From Altererythrobacter sp. Root672 (GTDB lineage: Bacteria > Pseudomonadota > Alphaproteobacteria > Sphingomonadales > Sphingomonadaceae), in assembly GCF_001427865.1 (NCBI RefSeq), contig NZ_LMHH01000001.1:248001-312000 (forward strand): DNA of 64,000 nt, given 5' to 3'. Positions 17,285 to 25,839 of the stretch are shown here, in pieces. Made by a program: the position numbers and the translations under genes. The notes beneath the pieces are model-generated. The model saw only the letters and a program-made list of their open reading frames with translations. It made no database searches and was not told where the DNA came from. How positions within the stretch are numbered: position 1 is the first letter of the stretch; every line of letters starts with the position of its first letter.

Positions 17285-18229
17285 ATGAGCATATCGCGCC
17301 ACCTGGTGGACCCCGAGATTGGGCCGCTTCTCGAACTGCCGTCGCTCGACCTAACGGCAGAGGCACTGCCGGAAATCCGCGCCAACCCGATGTTCACCGG
17401 CGCGGAAGTGCCCCCGCCTCCGTTCCCGGTCAGCGAGGCCTACGCGCCCGTCTCCGGCGGCCCGGACGTGCGCCTGGTGGTGATGAACCCACCGTCGCAA
17501 GCACAGGGCCGCGCGACGATCCTGCACATCCACGGGGGCGGCATGGTCGTCGGCACGGCCGACCGCGCCGTTGCCGACAAGCCCGCGCTGGCGCTGGAGC
17601 ACGACTGCGTAGTGGTCTCGGTCGACTACCGCCTCGCACCGGAGACGCCGTTCCCCGGTCCGCAGGAAGACAACTACGCCGCGCTGCTGTGGCTGGCCGA
17701 TAACGCCGCCTCCCTCGGTGTGGACCCGAAGCGCATCGTGGTCATGGGCGAAAGCGCGGGCGGCGGACTTGCCGCAAGCCTCGCGCTGATGACCCGCGAC
17801 AGGGGCGGTCCGAAACTGGCGGGACAAGTGCTCATCTACCCGATGCTCGACTGGCGCACGGGCGGACCGGACGACCGCTACAGCAATCGCCACACCGGCG
17901 AGTTCATCTGGACGCGCGAGAAGAACCGCTTCGGCTGGGAAGCCCTGCGCGGCGACTACCAGCCTGCCGACACCCACAAGGGTTGGTTCTCGCCCGCGCT
18001 GGCCGAAGACCTGTCCGGCCTCGCGCCCGCCTACATCGGTACCGGCGCGCTGGACCTGTTCCTCGACGAGGACCTCGACTATGCACGCCGCTTGATCGAT
18101 TGCGGGGTGCAGACGGAATTGCACGTCTATCCGGGCGCCATTCATGCGTTTGAAATGGTCCCGGGAACAGGACTGGCCGGACAGGCGGCGATGGATTTGC
18201 GGCGCGGGCTCGAACGACTGTTTAGGTAA
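17285..18229 (+). CDS. Alpha/beta hydrolase, hormone-sensitive-lipase (HSL) family esterase
   Basis: 314 residues from ATG at 17285, with GGAAG 10 nt upstream; in-frame TTG 17267 and ATG 17279 are alternatives. The oxyanion motif ILHIHGGGMV (near residue 84) and the nucleophile GESAGGGLAAS (near 160) define the HSL family, with Asp in TGALDLFLDE and His in YPGAIHAFEM completing the triad. No signal peptide, so it is cytoplasmic. It would hydrolyse short acyl or aryl esters. A family A repeat separates it from the CoA-transferase. Confidence 0.9.
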   Translation: MSISRHLVDPEIGPLLELPSLDLTAEALPEIRANPMFTGAEVPPPPFPVSEAYAPVSGGPDVRLVVMNPPSQAQGRATILHIHGGGMVVGTADRAVADKPALALEHDCVVVSVDYRLAPETPFPGPQEDNYAALLWLADNAASLGVDPKRIVVMGESAGGGLAASLALMTRDRGGPKLAGQVLIYPMLDWRTGGPDDRYSNRHTGEFIWTREKNRFGWEALRGDYQPADTHKGWFSPALAEDLSGLAPAYIGTGALDLFLDEDLDYARRLIDCGVQTELHVYPGAIHAFEMVPGTGLAGQAAMDLRRGLERLFR

Positions 18230-18232
18230 TCG

Positions 18233-19027
18233 TTGTTGGATCAGACTTCCCCAGAACGGCCGGCGCTCGCGCTGGCCGATTTCCTTCCTGAGCGGTTTCG
18301 CCGAGACCTAGGTCCGCGCGCCACCGGGATGGCGGTGGCGTTGGCGCTCGAGGCGGTGCTTCTGCTCCTGCTGCTGTCGCTTGGCTGGTCGATCAACCAG
18401 CCGAAGAAACCCAAGGTCGTCGAAGTCCAGTTCAAGGCCAGCGACTACTCGGAGTCGCAGGACGAGACGCCCGAGTCCGACAAAAGCAAGCCGCAGGAAG
18501 AGCCCGACTCCCGCCCGACCGAAGCCGTCGTGGAACGGCCCGTAATCGCGCCACCGGCGCCGGTGGTCCCAACCGTCATGCCGCTTCCGCGCCCGCAGCC
18601 GACGGTTCCACCTCCGCCCATGGGGCCGCGGCCGATACAAAAGCCCGATCCCAGCAAGCCCTCTTACGGACCTCCCAACAGCGGCTCGTCCGGTGCGATG
18701 GGCGATTCCGAACTGGTGGGCACCGCACCGGATGGCCAGCCACTCTATGCGGCAAGTTGGTATCGCCGGCCCCGTGACGGCGAGTTGAGTGGTTATCTGT
18801 CCACGGCGACCGGGCCGGGCTGGGGTCTGATCGCCTGCCGCACGGCGCCGGACTTTCGCGTCGAGGATTGCGTCCCTCTGCAGGAGTATCCGCAGGGCTC
18901 GATGATCAACCGGGCGATCCTGGCAGCGGCCTGGCAATTCAAGGTTCGTCCTCCGCGACGAGGCGGGCAGGTGCTCGTCGGCTCGTGGGTGCGCATCCGG
19001 ATCGATTACGATCTGCGACGGGAATAG
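18233..19027 (+). CDS. TonB-like membrane-anchored, proline-rich protein
   Basis: 264 residues from TTG at 18233 (a second TTG follows; the first in-frame ATG is 18329). After a 35-residue cytoplasmic tail there is one membrane segment (MAVALALEAVLLLLLLSLGW), then an acidic and Pro-rich periplasmic linker (about 60-145, including PTVPPPPMGPRPIQKPDPSKP). The globular end has IACRTAPDFRVEDCVPLQEYP and the TonB-C-like close FKVRPPRRGGQVLVGSWVRIRIDY. This is TonB layout, but no exbB/exbD is nearby. It begins 3 nt after the esterase stop. Energy transduction is a guess from architecture. Confidence 0.7.
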   Translation: MLDQTSPERPALALADFLPERFRRDLGPRATGMAVALALEAVLLLLLLSLGWSINQPKKPKVVEVQFKASDYSESQDETPESDKSKPQEEPDSRPTEAVVERPVIAPPAPVVPTVMPLPRPQPTVPPPPMGPRPIQKPDPSKPSYGPPNSGSSGAMGDSELVGTAPDGQPLYAASWYRRPRDGELSGYLSTATGPGWGLIACRTAPDFRVEDCVPLQEYPQGSMINRAILAAAWQFKVRPPRRGGQVLVGSWVRIRIDYDLRRE

Positions 19028-19258
19028 GCGCCCCGTCAGCCACAAACTGTAACGACCCTGCGAACATGTCGCAGGATTGCGCGCGCGTTTTGGCGCCTTT
19101 TCGGTCGGCACACCGCGGGATTGAGCCGAATTCGCCTGAATCCGAGGGACGGACACTTTCCGACAATTTGGTTCACGCGCGGCATACCGGTGCGACAAGG
19201 CGGTCCTATCCAGTCATCACGCCGATCGAGGCGCCCCCCCAGTGAAGGACGTACTCAG

Positions 19259-19573
19259 ATGAACACGATTGCCCTCAAGGCCCTTGCCGCCGCCTCGCTT
19301 TCCCTCCTCGCTGTCGCCCCTGCCGCGGCGCAGGAAGTCCACGTCACCGTGCACCACGGCGATCTCGACATTGCTACCCCCACCGGAGCCGCGGTCCTCG
19401 CCGAACGTCTGGAAATCGGCGCCAAGGCCGCCTGTGGCCGCGTCGACCCGCGCGACATGAAGGCCGGTGCTGCCCTCAGCGAATGCCGTGAAGCCGCGAT
19501 GCAGAACGCCGTCGAACAGGCCGCCGCCAAGGGCGCGGCTGTCGAAGGCACCGCCCTCGCATCACTCGGCTAA
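19259..19573 (+). CDS. UrcA-family secreted protein
   Basis: 104 residues from ATG at 19259. Signal peptide MNTIALKALAAASLSLLAVAPAAAQ, then a ~80-residue mature protein with the UrcA signature of two cysteines: AACGRVDPRDMKAGAALSECREAAMQNAVEQA. The family is widespread in sphingomonads and has no known function; the cysteines probably form a disulfide in the periplasm. A 230-nt gap separates it from the TonB-like gene. The frame stays open 138 nt further upstream without a plausible start. Confidence 0.85.
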   Translation: MNTIALKALAAASLSLLAVAPAAAQEVHVTVHHGDLDIATPTGAAVLAERLEIGAKAACGRVDPRDMKAGAALSECREAAMQNAVEQAAAKGAAVEGTALASLG

Positions 19574-19598
19574 TTTCGAATTGTAGATTGCCCCCCAG

Positions 19599-19628
19599 AC
19601 GGCCGTCGGGAAACCGGCGGCCGTTTTG
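19599..19628 (+). terminator. Intrinsic terminator after the UrcA-family gene
   Basis: ACGGCCGTCGG-GAAA-CCGGCGGCCGT followed by TTTT forms a strong stem (one bulge) with a short T run, 25 nt after the stop at 19573. It ends just before the convergent response-regulator gene and could serve both strands. Confidence 0.75.
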
Positions 19629-19630
19629 CG

Positions 19631-20092
19631 TCAGGCGGCGCCGAGGCGCTGTAGCCTGGCCTGGAGGGTCTCGCTGTCGAACGGCTTGGTGACGAAACCG
19701 TCAGCGCCGGCGGCAATCCCGCGGCCGACGATCGTCGGGTCGTTCTCGGTGGTGCAGAACACTACCTTGGGCCCGCCGCCATCGGGCTGAGCGCGCAGGG
19801 CGGTGATGAATTCGATGCCGGACATGATCGGCATGTTCCAGTCGAGCAGGATCAGGTCGGGCATCCCGCCGGCTTCGCAACGAGCGAGCGCTTCCTGGCC
19901 GTTCTCGGCCTCCGCCACGGCATAGCCGAGGCTCTCGACCACCCGGCGCGAGACGGCGCGCATGACGCGGGAATCGTCGACGATCAGGCAGCGCCGCACT
20001 TGCGCGGCAGCTGGCGCCTCTATCGGGGCGGCCTGCACCGCTTCGGCAGGAGCCGGCTGTGCGCCCTCGTGGGGCGTGGTGCGTTTGATCAA
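19631..20092 (-). CDS. Single-domain response regulator (CheY-like)
   Basis: 153 residues from TTG at 20092. A ~35-residue Ala/Pro-rich tail precedes a complete receiver: CLIVDDSRVMR (acid pocket), LILLDWNMPIMSG (phospho-acceptor Asp), VVFCTTEND (Thr), VTKPFD (Lys). No output domain. The start codon overlaps the stop of the 102-residue protein upstream (TTGA), so the two are co-translated. The frame continues upstream without an ATG in a sensible place. The partner kinase is not in the window. Confidence 0.85.
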   Translation of the reverse strand: MIKRTTPHEGAQPAPAEAVQAAPIEAPAAAQVRRCLIVDDSRVMRAVSRRVVESLGYAVAEAENGQEALARCEAGGMPDLILLDWNMPIMSGIEFITALRAQPDGGGPKVVFCTTENDPTIVGRGIAAGADGFVTKPFDSETLQARLQRLGAA

Positions 20093-20397
20093 CCCGTGAA
20101 TGAGTAGACCTCCTTGATCCCGTAGACCTGCGCCTTGGCCGGTGCCTGACCCTGAGCCGGGACCTCGACGGGCTCCGGTTCCGCGGCCGCCGGGGCGGGG
20201 GTCAGCCGAACATGGAGGTAAGGGATCCAGACATCGCCGAACTCGGCCTTCTGGTACCACAAGTCGACCACATCATAGGACGCCCAGAAGCCATCGGGCT
20301 CGCGCAGGCGGATTCCTTCGCCAATGCGCGGGACCGCTGCAAAGCGCAGGCGTTCCTGGCTCTGATGGGTTTCGTTCTGGACTTCGATTTCGATCAC
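20089..20397 (-). CDS. Conserved-looking hypothetical protein, 102 aa
   Basis: Starts MIEIEVQNETHQSQERLRFAAVPRIGEGIRL; mostly beta strands with Trp/Tyr-rich segments (GFWASYDVVDLWYQKAEFGDVWIPYLHVRL), then a Pro/Ala/Glu-rich linker and a short C-terminal YGIKEVYSFTG. I do not recognise the family. No signal peptide or membrane segment. It is translationally coupled to the CheY-like gene, so it may belong to the same signalling unit. Confidence 0.7.
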   Translation of the reverse strand: MIEIEVQNETHQSQERLRFAAVPRIGEGIRLREPDGFWASYDVVDLWYQKAEFGDVWIPYLHVRLTPAPAAAEPEPVEVPAQGQAPAKAQVYGIKEVYSFTG

Positions 20398-20467
20398 TGA
20401 ACAGGCACCCCAAGACTCCGGGACTCACTCTTAAAGTGCAATCCTTGCCGAATCCCCAACGCGCCGT

Positions 20468-21367
20468 TCAGTTTATCCCGGGGGGTCCTCCCACGATCCC
20501 GCCGTTGTCGTCGGCCTGCGGCGAGGGCGCCGTGCCGAGGTTCACGCTCAGGGTATGCGCGCCACGGATCTTGCCGTCGATGAAGCGGAAGGTGTGGCTG
20601 TCGGGCATGCCGCTGGTCGAGTTGCCGAAGCGGCAGTAGATATTGATGACGCCCTTTTCCTCGTCGATCAGGTAGTCCCGGTTGACGATGTAGAGCACGC
20701 CCGGCGGCAGCCCGACTTCGCATGAGGCATGCGGGTCGCCGTCGCGGTTGGTGTAGGCCCCGCCTTCAAGGCGAGCGCAGGGCGTCCCCCAGGGGATGTC
20801 GGTGAACTTGTCGGCAAAGCCATCGAGGTAAGCGTTGGCGCCGCGGATCATCTCGGCCGGCGCCGTCTTCTGGTACTTGAACAGGTCCGACCAGTCTTCG
20901 AGCTTGGTGTACTTCAGGAAGGCATTGGCGTTGAACAGCCAGTCGCCCTTGTCAGTCACCAGGCTGTCGACCCGAAGCACCTTGCCGTCGTGCAGGTAGA
21001 GGCGGGTGCCGATCACGTACTGGTGGGCACCCTCGGTGACGATGATCTCGGTAAAGGTCTTGCAGCGCTTGTCGTCATGGAAGCTCATCGCATGGCCGAT
21101 GGGAAGGGCGGTGTTCCACAGCCCGGCGCCGCGTTCGACGTCGCTCATGTTCTCGAGGAAGCGGACCTTCTCGTGCAGCGGCAGGCCGGCGATATTGCCC
21201 GTGCGTTGGGCCTCCACATAGGCGGCGGTGGCGGCCTTGAGCTGGTCACGCGTGCAAGTCGGGCGGTCCTGTAGCGGAGCCCAGGGGCTCGGCGGCGGTC
21301 CGCCCTGGGCCAGCGCCGGAGTGGACGCGCCGAACAGGAGCGCGGCGAGTGCGAGTTTCTTTAGCAT
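20468..21367 (-). CDS. Secreted protein of unknown function, SnoaL/DUF8021-like
   Basis: 299 residues with a signal peptide (MLKKLALAALLFGASTPALAQ). The mature part starts with CTRDQLKAATAAYVEAQRTGN and contains LPLHEKVRFLENMSDVERGAGLW, HDDKRCKTFTEIIV and a C-terminal FRFIDGKIRGAHTLSVNLG. The pattern (helix, ENG/ENM segment, dimer strands) resembles the next protein upstream and the NTF2-like folds, with several Cys suited to disulfides. Its start is 25 nt after the stop of that gene. No catalytic residues can be named. Confidence 0.7.
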   Translation of the reverse strand: MLKKLALAALLFGASTPALAQGGPPPSPWAPLQDRPTCTRDQLKAATAAYVEAQRTGNIAGLPLHEKVRFLENMSDVERGAGLWNTALPIGHAMSFHDDKRCKTFTEIIVTEGAHQYVIGTRLYLHDGKVLRVDSLVTDKGDWLFNANAFLKYTKLEDWSDLFKYQKTAPAEMIRGANAYLDGFADKFTDIPWGTPCARLEGGAYTNRDGDPHASCEVGLPPGVLYIVNRDYLIDEEKGVINIYCRFGNSTSGMPDSHTFRFIDGKIRGAHTLSVNLGTAPSPQADDNGGIVGGPPGIN

Positions 21368-21391
21368 CTGTGGTCTCCCCCAATCCCTAAA

Positions 21392-22405
21392 TCAGCGCAC
21401 GTCCTGGATCTGTTCGGACCGGCCTTGTTCGTAAGTGCTCCAGCCTGCGTCGATGCCGTAGGGCCCGCGGATGAAGATCGCTTCGACCCGGCTGATGTTC
21501 TCGCCGTCGATCTTGAACAGTTCGCCCAGCTGCCAGGTCCAGTTGATCGGCCGGTGATCGAAGAAGGCGAAGGCGAACACGATCCCGCGCTCGCGATCGA
21601 CCGCGACGAAGCGGCGGTCGCGGATGCCGGTGACGGCGCCGATCAGCGACTTCTGCAACTGTTCCTTGCAACCCTGCGGCTGGCGCCCGCCCACACCTAC
21701 GGTTCCCGGAGGACCGGCGGTGATGATGCCGTTCTCGTGGCGCAGGCAGTCGTCGGTGAAGGGGTAGTAGCCCTGGCCGGTGTTCCGCTGGATCGCGTCG
21801 AAGTAATAGTTCGAGACGCGGATCAGGTCGGCCCGGCTCTGGCGCTTGTTCTCAGGGACGGCCTGCAGGAAGCTTGGGTGCGGCGCGCCCATCGCCTCGA
21901 CCGCTTCGCCGGTGGCCGGGAAGGGGTTGCTGCTCGCGGCGGCGGCTGTCGGGCCGAGCGGGCGTTCAGGGCGGGCGGCGATCTGTTCGACTTCGGTGAT
22001 CTTGCCGTCGACGATCCTCAGCCGGAGCGCGATGCCGACAAGCTCGGGCGCACGCTGCGGGCCGGTTGCTGAGCTCTGGGCCTGTTCCAGTACCGTGCCG
22101 AGGAAGGCGACCTGCTGGGTTTCGATGTCAGGGACGTAGAACTGGTATTTCCCCAGACCGCTCGTCGTCGCCCACAGACCCTCGTTGCCGAAGGGCATCT
22201 GGATGCCGTTCTCGGTGAAGCGGACGTTCGGGGCGAACAGGGCAGGGTCAACGTTTCCGTCGGCCATCGCCTTGAGGTAGCGGTTGACGAAGCCTTCGAG
22301 GCAAGCGCGCTGGCAGGCCTGTGGTTGCTGCGGCGCCTGGGCCGAAGCAGTGGCGGCAAACGTCATGGCCAGCGCGGCAAGCCCCGCGCGAATCGAATTC
22401 CTCAT
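21392..22405 (-). CDS. Secreted protein of unknown function, DUF8021-like
   Basis: 337 residues with a signal peptide (MRNSIRAGLAALAMTFAATASAQ). ACLEGFVNRYLKAMADGNVDPALFAPNVRFTENGIQMPFGNEGLWATTSGLGKYQFY is the hallmark of DUF8021-type, SnoaL-related secreted proteins. A second half repeats the plan (LIRVSNYYFDAIQRNTGQGYYPFTDDCLRHENG; VAVDRERGIVFAFAFFDH). With the downstream gene it forms a two-gene unit. Related domains in triplicate are found at 10710-12599. The role is unknown. Confidence 0.72.
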   Translation of the reverse strand: MRNSIRAGLAALAMTFAATASAQAPQQPQACQRACLEGFVNRYLKAMADGNVDPALFAPNVRFTENGIQMPFGNEGLWATTSGLGKYQFYVPDIETQQVAFLGTVLEQAQSSATGPQRAPELVGIALRLRIVDGKITEVEQIAARPERPLGPTAAAASSNPFPATGEAVEAMGAPHPSFLQAVPENKRQSRADLIRVSNYYFDAIQRNTGQGYYPFTDDCLRHENGIITAGPPGTVGVGGRQPQGCKEQLQKSLIGAVTGIRDRRFVAVDRERGIVFAFAFFDHRPINWTWQLGELFKIDGENISRVEAIFIRGPYGIDAGWSTYEQGRSEQIQDVR

Positions 22406-22438
22406 TACCCCACTCCCTGTTTATTTTGTCGTATCTAA

Positions 22439-24397
22439 TCAGGTCTTCGGCCGGTTCGCCAGCAAGTCGTCCACCACGCCCGGATCGGCGAGTGTCGAGG
22501 TATCTCCGAGGTTGCCGGTGTCGTTCTCGGCGATCTTGCGGAGGATGCGGCGCATGATCTTGCCGCTGCGGGTCTTGGGTAGCGACGGGGCGAACTGGAG
22601 CACGTCAGGCGTGGCGATCGGGCCGATCTCGCGGCGGACCCACTGGATCAGCTCCTTGCGCAAGTCCTCGCTGTCCTCGGTGCCCGAGGTCGTGGTGACA
22701 TAGGCGTAGATGCCCTGGCCCTTGATGTCGTGCGGCATGCCGACGACGGCGGCCTCTGCGACCCTCTCGTGCAGGACCAGGGCGCTCTCGATCTCGGCAG
22801 TGCCCATACGGTGGCCGGAGACGTTGATCACGTCATCGATGCGGCCGGTGATCCAGTAGTAGCCGTCCTCGTCCCTCCGGCAGCCGTCGCCGGTGAAGTA
22901 GTGGCCGGGGAAGGTGCTGAAGTAGGTCTGGAAGAAGCGCGCATGGTCGCCGTAGACGGTGCGCATCTGGCCGGGCCAGCTGTCGCTGATGACCAGCGCG
23001 CCCTCGCAGGCGCCGTGCAGTTCCTTGCCCTCGCCGTCGACTATCGCGGGCTGGACGCCGAACATCGGTTTGCTCGCGCTGCCCGGCTTGAGATCGGTCG
23101 CGCCGGGGAGGGGGGTGATCATGTGGCCGCCGGTCTCGGTTTGCCACCAGGTGTCGACGATGGGGCAGCGCGCGCCGCCGACGACGTTGTAGTACCACTC
23201 CCAGGCCTCGGGATTGATCGGCTCACCGACTGAGCCGAGCAGGCGCAGGGTGCTGCGGTTGGTCTTCTTCACCCAGTCGTCGCCCTCGCGCATCAAGGCG
23301 CGCAGGGCGGTGGGGGCGGCGTAAAAGATCTCGACCTTGTGCTTGTCGACCACTTGCCAGAAGCGGGAAAAGTCCGGGTAGTTCGGCACGCCTTCGAACA
23401 TGACCGAGATCGCGCCGTTGAGCAGCGGGCCGTAGACCACGTAGCTGTGGCCGGTGACCCAACCGATGTCGGCGGCGCACCAGTAGACTTGTGGGCTACC
23501 GTCAAGGTGGGGGCGATAGTCGAAGGTGTACTCGTGGGTCATGCCGACCCACACCGCGTAGCCGCCGGTGGTGTGCAGCACGCCCTTGGGCTTTCCGGTG
23601 GAGCCGCTGGTGTAGAGGATAAACAGCGGGTCCTCGGCGCCCATCTCCTCGGCGGGGCATTCAGTGGACTGGCCCGCAACGGCGGTGGCCCAGTCGAGAT
23701 CACGCCCTTCGACCATCGGCACATCGGCACCTGTGTGGCGCAGCATGATGACCCGACGGACCTTGCCGTGGTGCTCGAGCGCCGCATCGACATTGGCCTT
23801 GAGCGGAACGCGCTTGCCGCCGCGCAGACCCTCGTCGGCGGTAATGACCACGTCGCTGTCGCAGTCCTCGATCCGGCTACCGAGCGCTTCAGGTGAGAAG
23901 CCGGCGAAGACGATTGAATGGATCGCCCCGATCCGCGCACAGGCCAGCATCGCAACCGCTGCTTCGGGGACCATGGGGAGGTAGATCGTCACCCGGTCGC
24001 CCTTGCGGACACCTTCGGCCCGCAGAAGGTTGGCAAAGCGGCAGGTGGCTTCGTGCAGTTCGCGGTAGGTAAGGGTGCGGACGGGAGTAGCCGGATCGTC
24101 GGGCTCCCAGATGATCGCGGTCTGGTCGCCCCGCGTGGCGAGGTGCCGGTCGAGGCAATTCGCGGTGAGGTTGAGCGTGCCGTCCTCGAACCAGCGAATG
24201 CCGAAAGTGGCTTCGTCGAAGCTGGTATTCTTGACTGTGGTGAAGGGCTTGAGCCAGTCGATCCGCCGCGCTTCCTCGCGCCAGAAGCCTTCAGGATCCT
24301 CGACGGACTGGCGGTACTTGTCCGCATAAGCGCCAGCGTCGATCAGGGCGTTCTTCGCCCATTCTTCCGGCACCGGATGGACGACCGCTTCACTCAT
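22439..24397 (-). CDS. acs: Acetyl-CoA synthetase (AMP-forming)
   Basis: 652 residues from ATG at 24397 (an in-frame GTG precedes it). Family length and motifs: the P-loop [19 protein letters not shown] near residue 263, the adenylation [16 protein letters not shown], the hinge [28 protein letters not shown], and the acetylatable lysine in [13 protein letters not shown]. It activates acetate to acetyl-CoA through acetyl-AMP. It lies 47 nt downstream of the MarR-type gene in the same direction, so part of its expression could come with that regulator. Confidence 0.95.
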   Translation of the reverse strand: MSEAVVHPVPEEWAKNALIDAGAYADKYRQSVEDPEGFWREEARRIDWLKPFTTVKNTSFDEATFGIRWFEDGTLNLTANCLDRHLATRGDQTAIIWEPDDPATPVRTLTYRELHEATCRFANLLRAEGVRKGDRVTIYLPMVPEAAVAMLACARIGAIHSIVFAGFSPEALGSRIEDCDSDVVITADEGLRGGKRVPLKANVDAALEHHGKVRRVIMLRHTGADVPMVEGRDLDWATAVAGQSTECPAEEMGAEDPLFILYTSGSTGKPKGVLHTTGGYAVWVGMTHEYTFDYRPHLDGSPQVYWCAADIGWVTGHSYVVYGPLLNGAISVMFEGVPNYPDFSRFWQVVDKHKVEIFYAAPTALRALMREGDDWVKKTNRSTLRLLGSVGEPINPEAWEWYYNVVGGARCPIVDTWWQTETGGHMITPLPGATDLKPGSASKPMFGVQPAIVDGEGKELHGACEGALVISDSWPGQMRTVYGDHARFFQTYFSTFPGHYFTGDGCRRDEDGYYWITGRIDDVINVSGHRMGTAEIESALVLHERVAEAAVVGMPHDIKGQGIYAYVTTTSGTEDSEDLRKELIQWVRREIGPIATPDVLQFAPSLPKTRSGKIMRRILRKIAENDTGNLGDTSTLADPGVVDDLLANRPKT

Positions 24398-24444
24398 CAC
24401 CTGCTCCCATTCTATCTGGAAACAGGGTTAGAGAACCCCGCGCG

Positions 24445-24855
24445 CTAACGCCAGAGGGCTTCCAGCGCAGGGAGCAGGTGCGCGCGATGCTCAGGAGGTA
24501 CGCGTTCGAGCAGTTCGGCCTCGAACGCCTCCACGATCCGCCTTCCCGCCGCCAGGCGTTCGCGGCCAGTCTCGGTCAGGTCGAGCCCCCGCGACTTCCC
24601 GTCGATCGGCTCCCGCGCGATCAGCCCGGCGTCCTCGATTCGCTTGAGCAGCGGCACCATGTTCGCGCGCTGGATATCGAGCGCGCGGCCGATGGCGCTG
24701 GCGGTGATGGCTGGGTTCTCGGCGACCAGAATCAGTACCGATACGTCCGATTGGCGCAGGCCCACTTCGCTCAGCCGGCTTGCCAGTTCCGCAGCCGTCG
24801 CGTTTGCGGCGCGGCGCAGCGCATAGCCGGGGTAGGAAGGAAGCGGATCGCGCAT
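24445..24855 (-). CDS. ferC: MarR-family repressor of the ferulate operon
   Basis: 136 residues from ATG at 24855 (MRDPLPSYPGYALRRAANA); a longer frame would enter the promoter region. The winged helix-turn-helix is NPAITASAIGRALDIQRANMVPLLKRIEDAGLIAREPIDGKSRGLDLTETGRERL. Divergent from ferB with a 107-bp gap holding a palindrome. In Sphingobium SYK-6 the MarR-type FerC represses ferBA and is released by hydroxycinnamoyl-CoA thioesters; gene order and family are the same here. The family call is very sure, the symbol is by synteny. Confidence 0.88.
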   Translation of the reverse strand: MRDPLPSYPGYALRRAANATAAELASRLSEVGLRQSDVSVLILVAENPAITASAIGRALDIQRANMVPLLKRIEDAGLIAREPIDGKSRGLDLTETGRERLAAGRRIVEAFEAELLERVPPEHRAHLLPALEALWR

Positions 24856-24878
24856 AAGCACGACCGTAATGATTGCTG

Positions 24879-24907
24879 TTGTCCATAGCAACCACGATTG
24901 CTATAAC
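24879..24907 (+). promoter_or_regulatory. ferB promoter
   Basis: TTGTCC (24879-24884), a 17-nt spacer and TATAAC (24902-24907) form a sigma-70-like promoter 55 nt before the ferB start. The repressor palindrome fills the spacer exactly. Confidence 0.65.
24885..24904. promoter_or_regulatory. Candidate FerC (MarR-type) operator
   Basis: ATAGCAA-N6-TTGCTAT is a perfect 7-bp inverted repeat lying between the -35 and -10 of the ferB promoter and touching the -10. Size, symmetry and position are those of a MarR dimer site. A further TTGCT (24873-24877) upstream pairs with the same left arm and may be a second half-site. Confidence 0.75.
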
Positions 24908-24962
24908 TGATAACGAAGTCAGGCGGGATTCCCGCCACGTTCAATCTGAGAGGAACTTTCAA

Positions 24963-25823
24963 ATGGCCATGCCGTCGCAGCCGGATCCGCGTCCGGAATC
25001 GGAAACCGTTCGCTTCGATATCGTCGACGGTGTCGCCTGGGTCTATTTCAACCGCCCCGACAAGCGGAACTGCATGAGCCCCAAGCTCAACCGCCGCATG
25101 CTGCAGGTTCTCGAAGAGCTCGAGTTCCGTCACGACGTGCAGGTGCTGGTACTGTCGGGCGAAGGTTCGGCCTGGTCGGCCGGCATGGATCTGCTCGAAT
25201 ACTTCCGCATGAGCGAGGCCGAAGGCATCAACGCCACTCGCCGCTCGCAGCGCGAAGCCTACAGCTGGTGGGAACGCCTGCGTTGGTACGAGAAGCCGAC
25301 CGTCGCCATGATCAACGGCTGGTGCTTCGGCGGTGCGTACGGCCCGCTGTTCGCTTGCGACCTGGCTTTCTGCTCGGACGACGCGCAGTTCGGCCTGTCG
25401 GAAATCAACTGGGCGATCCTGCCCGGCGGCGGTGCCTCGAAGGTCGCGGCCGAGCTGATGGGCTTCCGCGACGCCATGTACCACGCGATGATGGGCGAGA
25501 ACCTGACCGGCAAGCAGGCCGCCGAGAAGGGCATGGTCAATGAGTCGCTCCCGGCCGACAAGCTGCGCGAGCGCGTCCAGCAAGTCGCCGATGTCCTCAA
25601 GAAGAAGGACAGCCACGCGCTGCGCGCCACCAAGTGGGCTGTGCGCCGCGTGCGCGAGATGACTTACGACAACGCCGAGGACTACCTGATCCGCGCGCAG
25701 GAAGCGCTCAACGACTTCGGTGGTTGGGAAACCCGCAAGGAAGCCACCAAGCAGTTCCTTGACGACAAGACCTTCAAGCCGGGCCTCGGCGCGTTCGACA
25801 AGAACAAGGTCCAGGCTGACTAA
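24963..25823 (+). CDS. ferB: Feruloyl-CoA hydratase/lyase (p-hydroxycinnamoyl-CoA hydratase/lyase)
   Basis: 286 residues from ATG at 24963, with AGAGGAAC upstream. Crotonase fold: GVAWVYFNRPDKRNCMSPKLN, LSGEGSAWSAGMDLLEY (oxyanion region), MINGWCFGGAYGPLFACDLAF, and FGLSEINWAILPGGGASK with the catalytic glutamate (Glu147). These motifs are those of the hydroxycinnamoyl-CoA branch rather than ordinary enoyl-CoA hydratases. It hydrates feruloyl-, caffeoyl- or coumaroyl-CoA and splits off acetyl-CoA, giving vanillin or the matching benzaldehyde. ferA follows after a palindromic repeat. Confidence 0.95.
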   Translation: MAMPSQPDPRPESETVRFDIVDGVAWVYFNRPDKRNCMSPKLNRRMLQVLEELEFRHDVQVLVLSGEGSAWSAGMDLLEYFRMSEAEGINATRRSQREAYSWWERLRWYEKPTVAMINGWCFGGAYGPLFACDLAFCSDDAQFGLSEINWAILPGGGASKVAAELMGFRDAMYHAMMGENLTGKQAAEKGMVNESLPADKLRERVQQVADVLKKKDSHALRATKWAVRRVREMTYDNAEDYLIRAQEALNDFGGWETRKEATKQFLDDKTFKPGLGAFDKNKVQAD

Positions 25824-25839
25824 AACTACTAGAAGTTAC

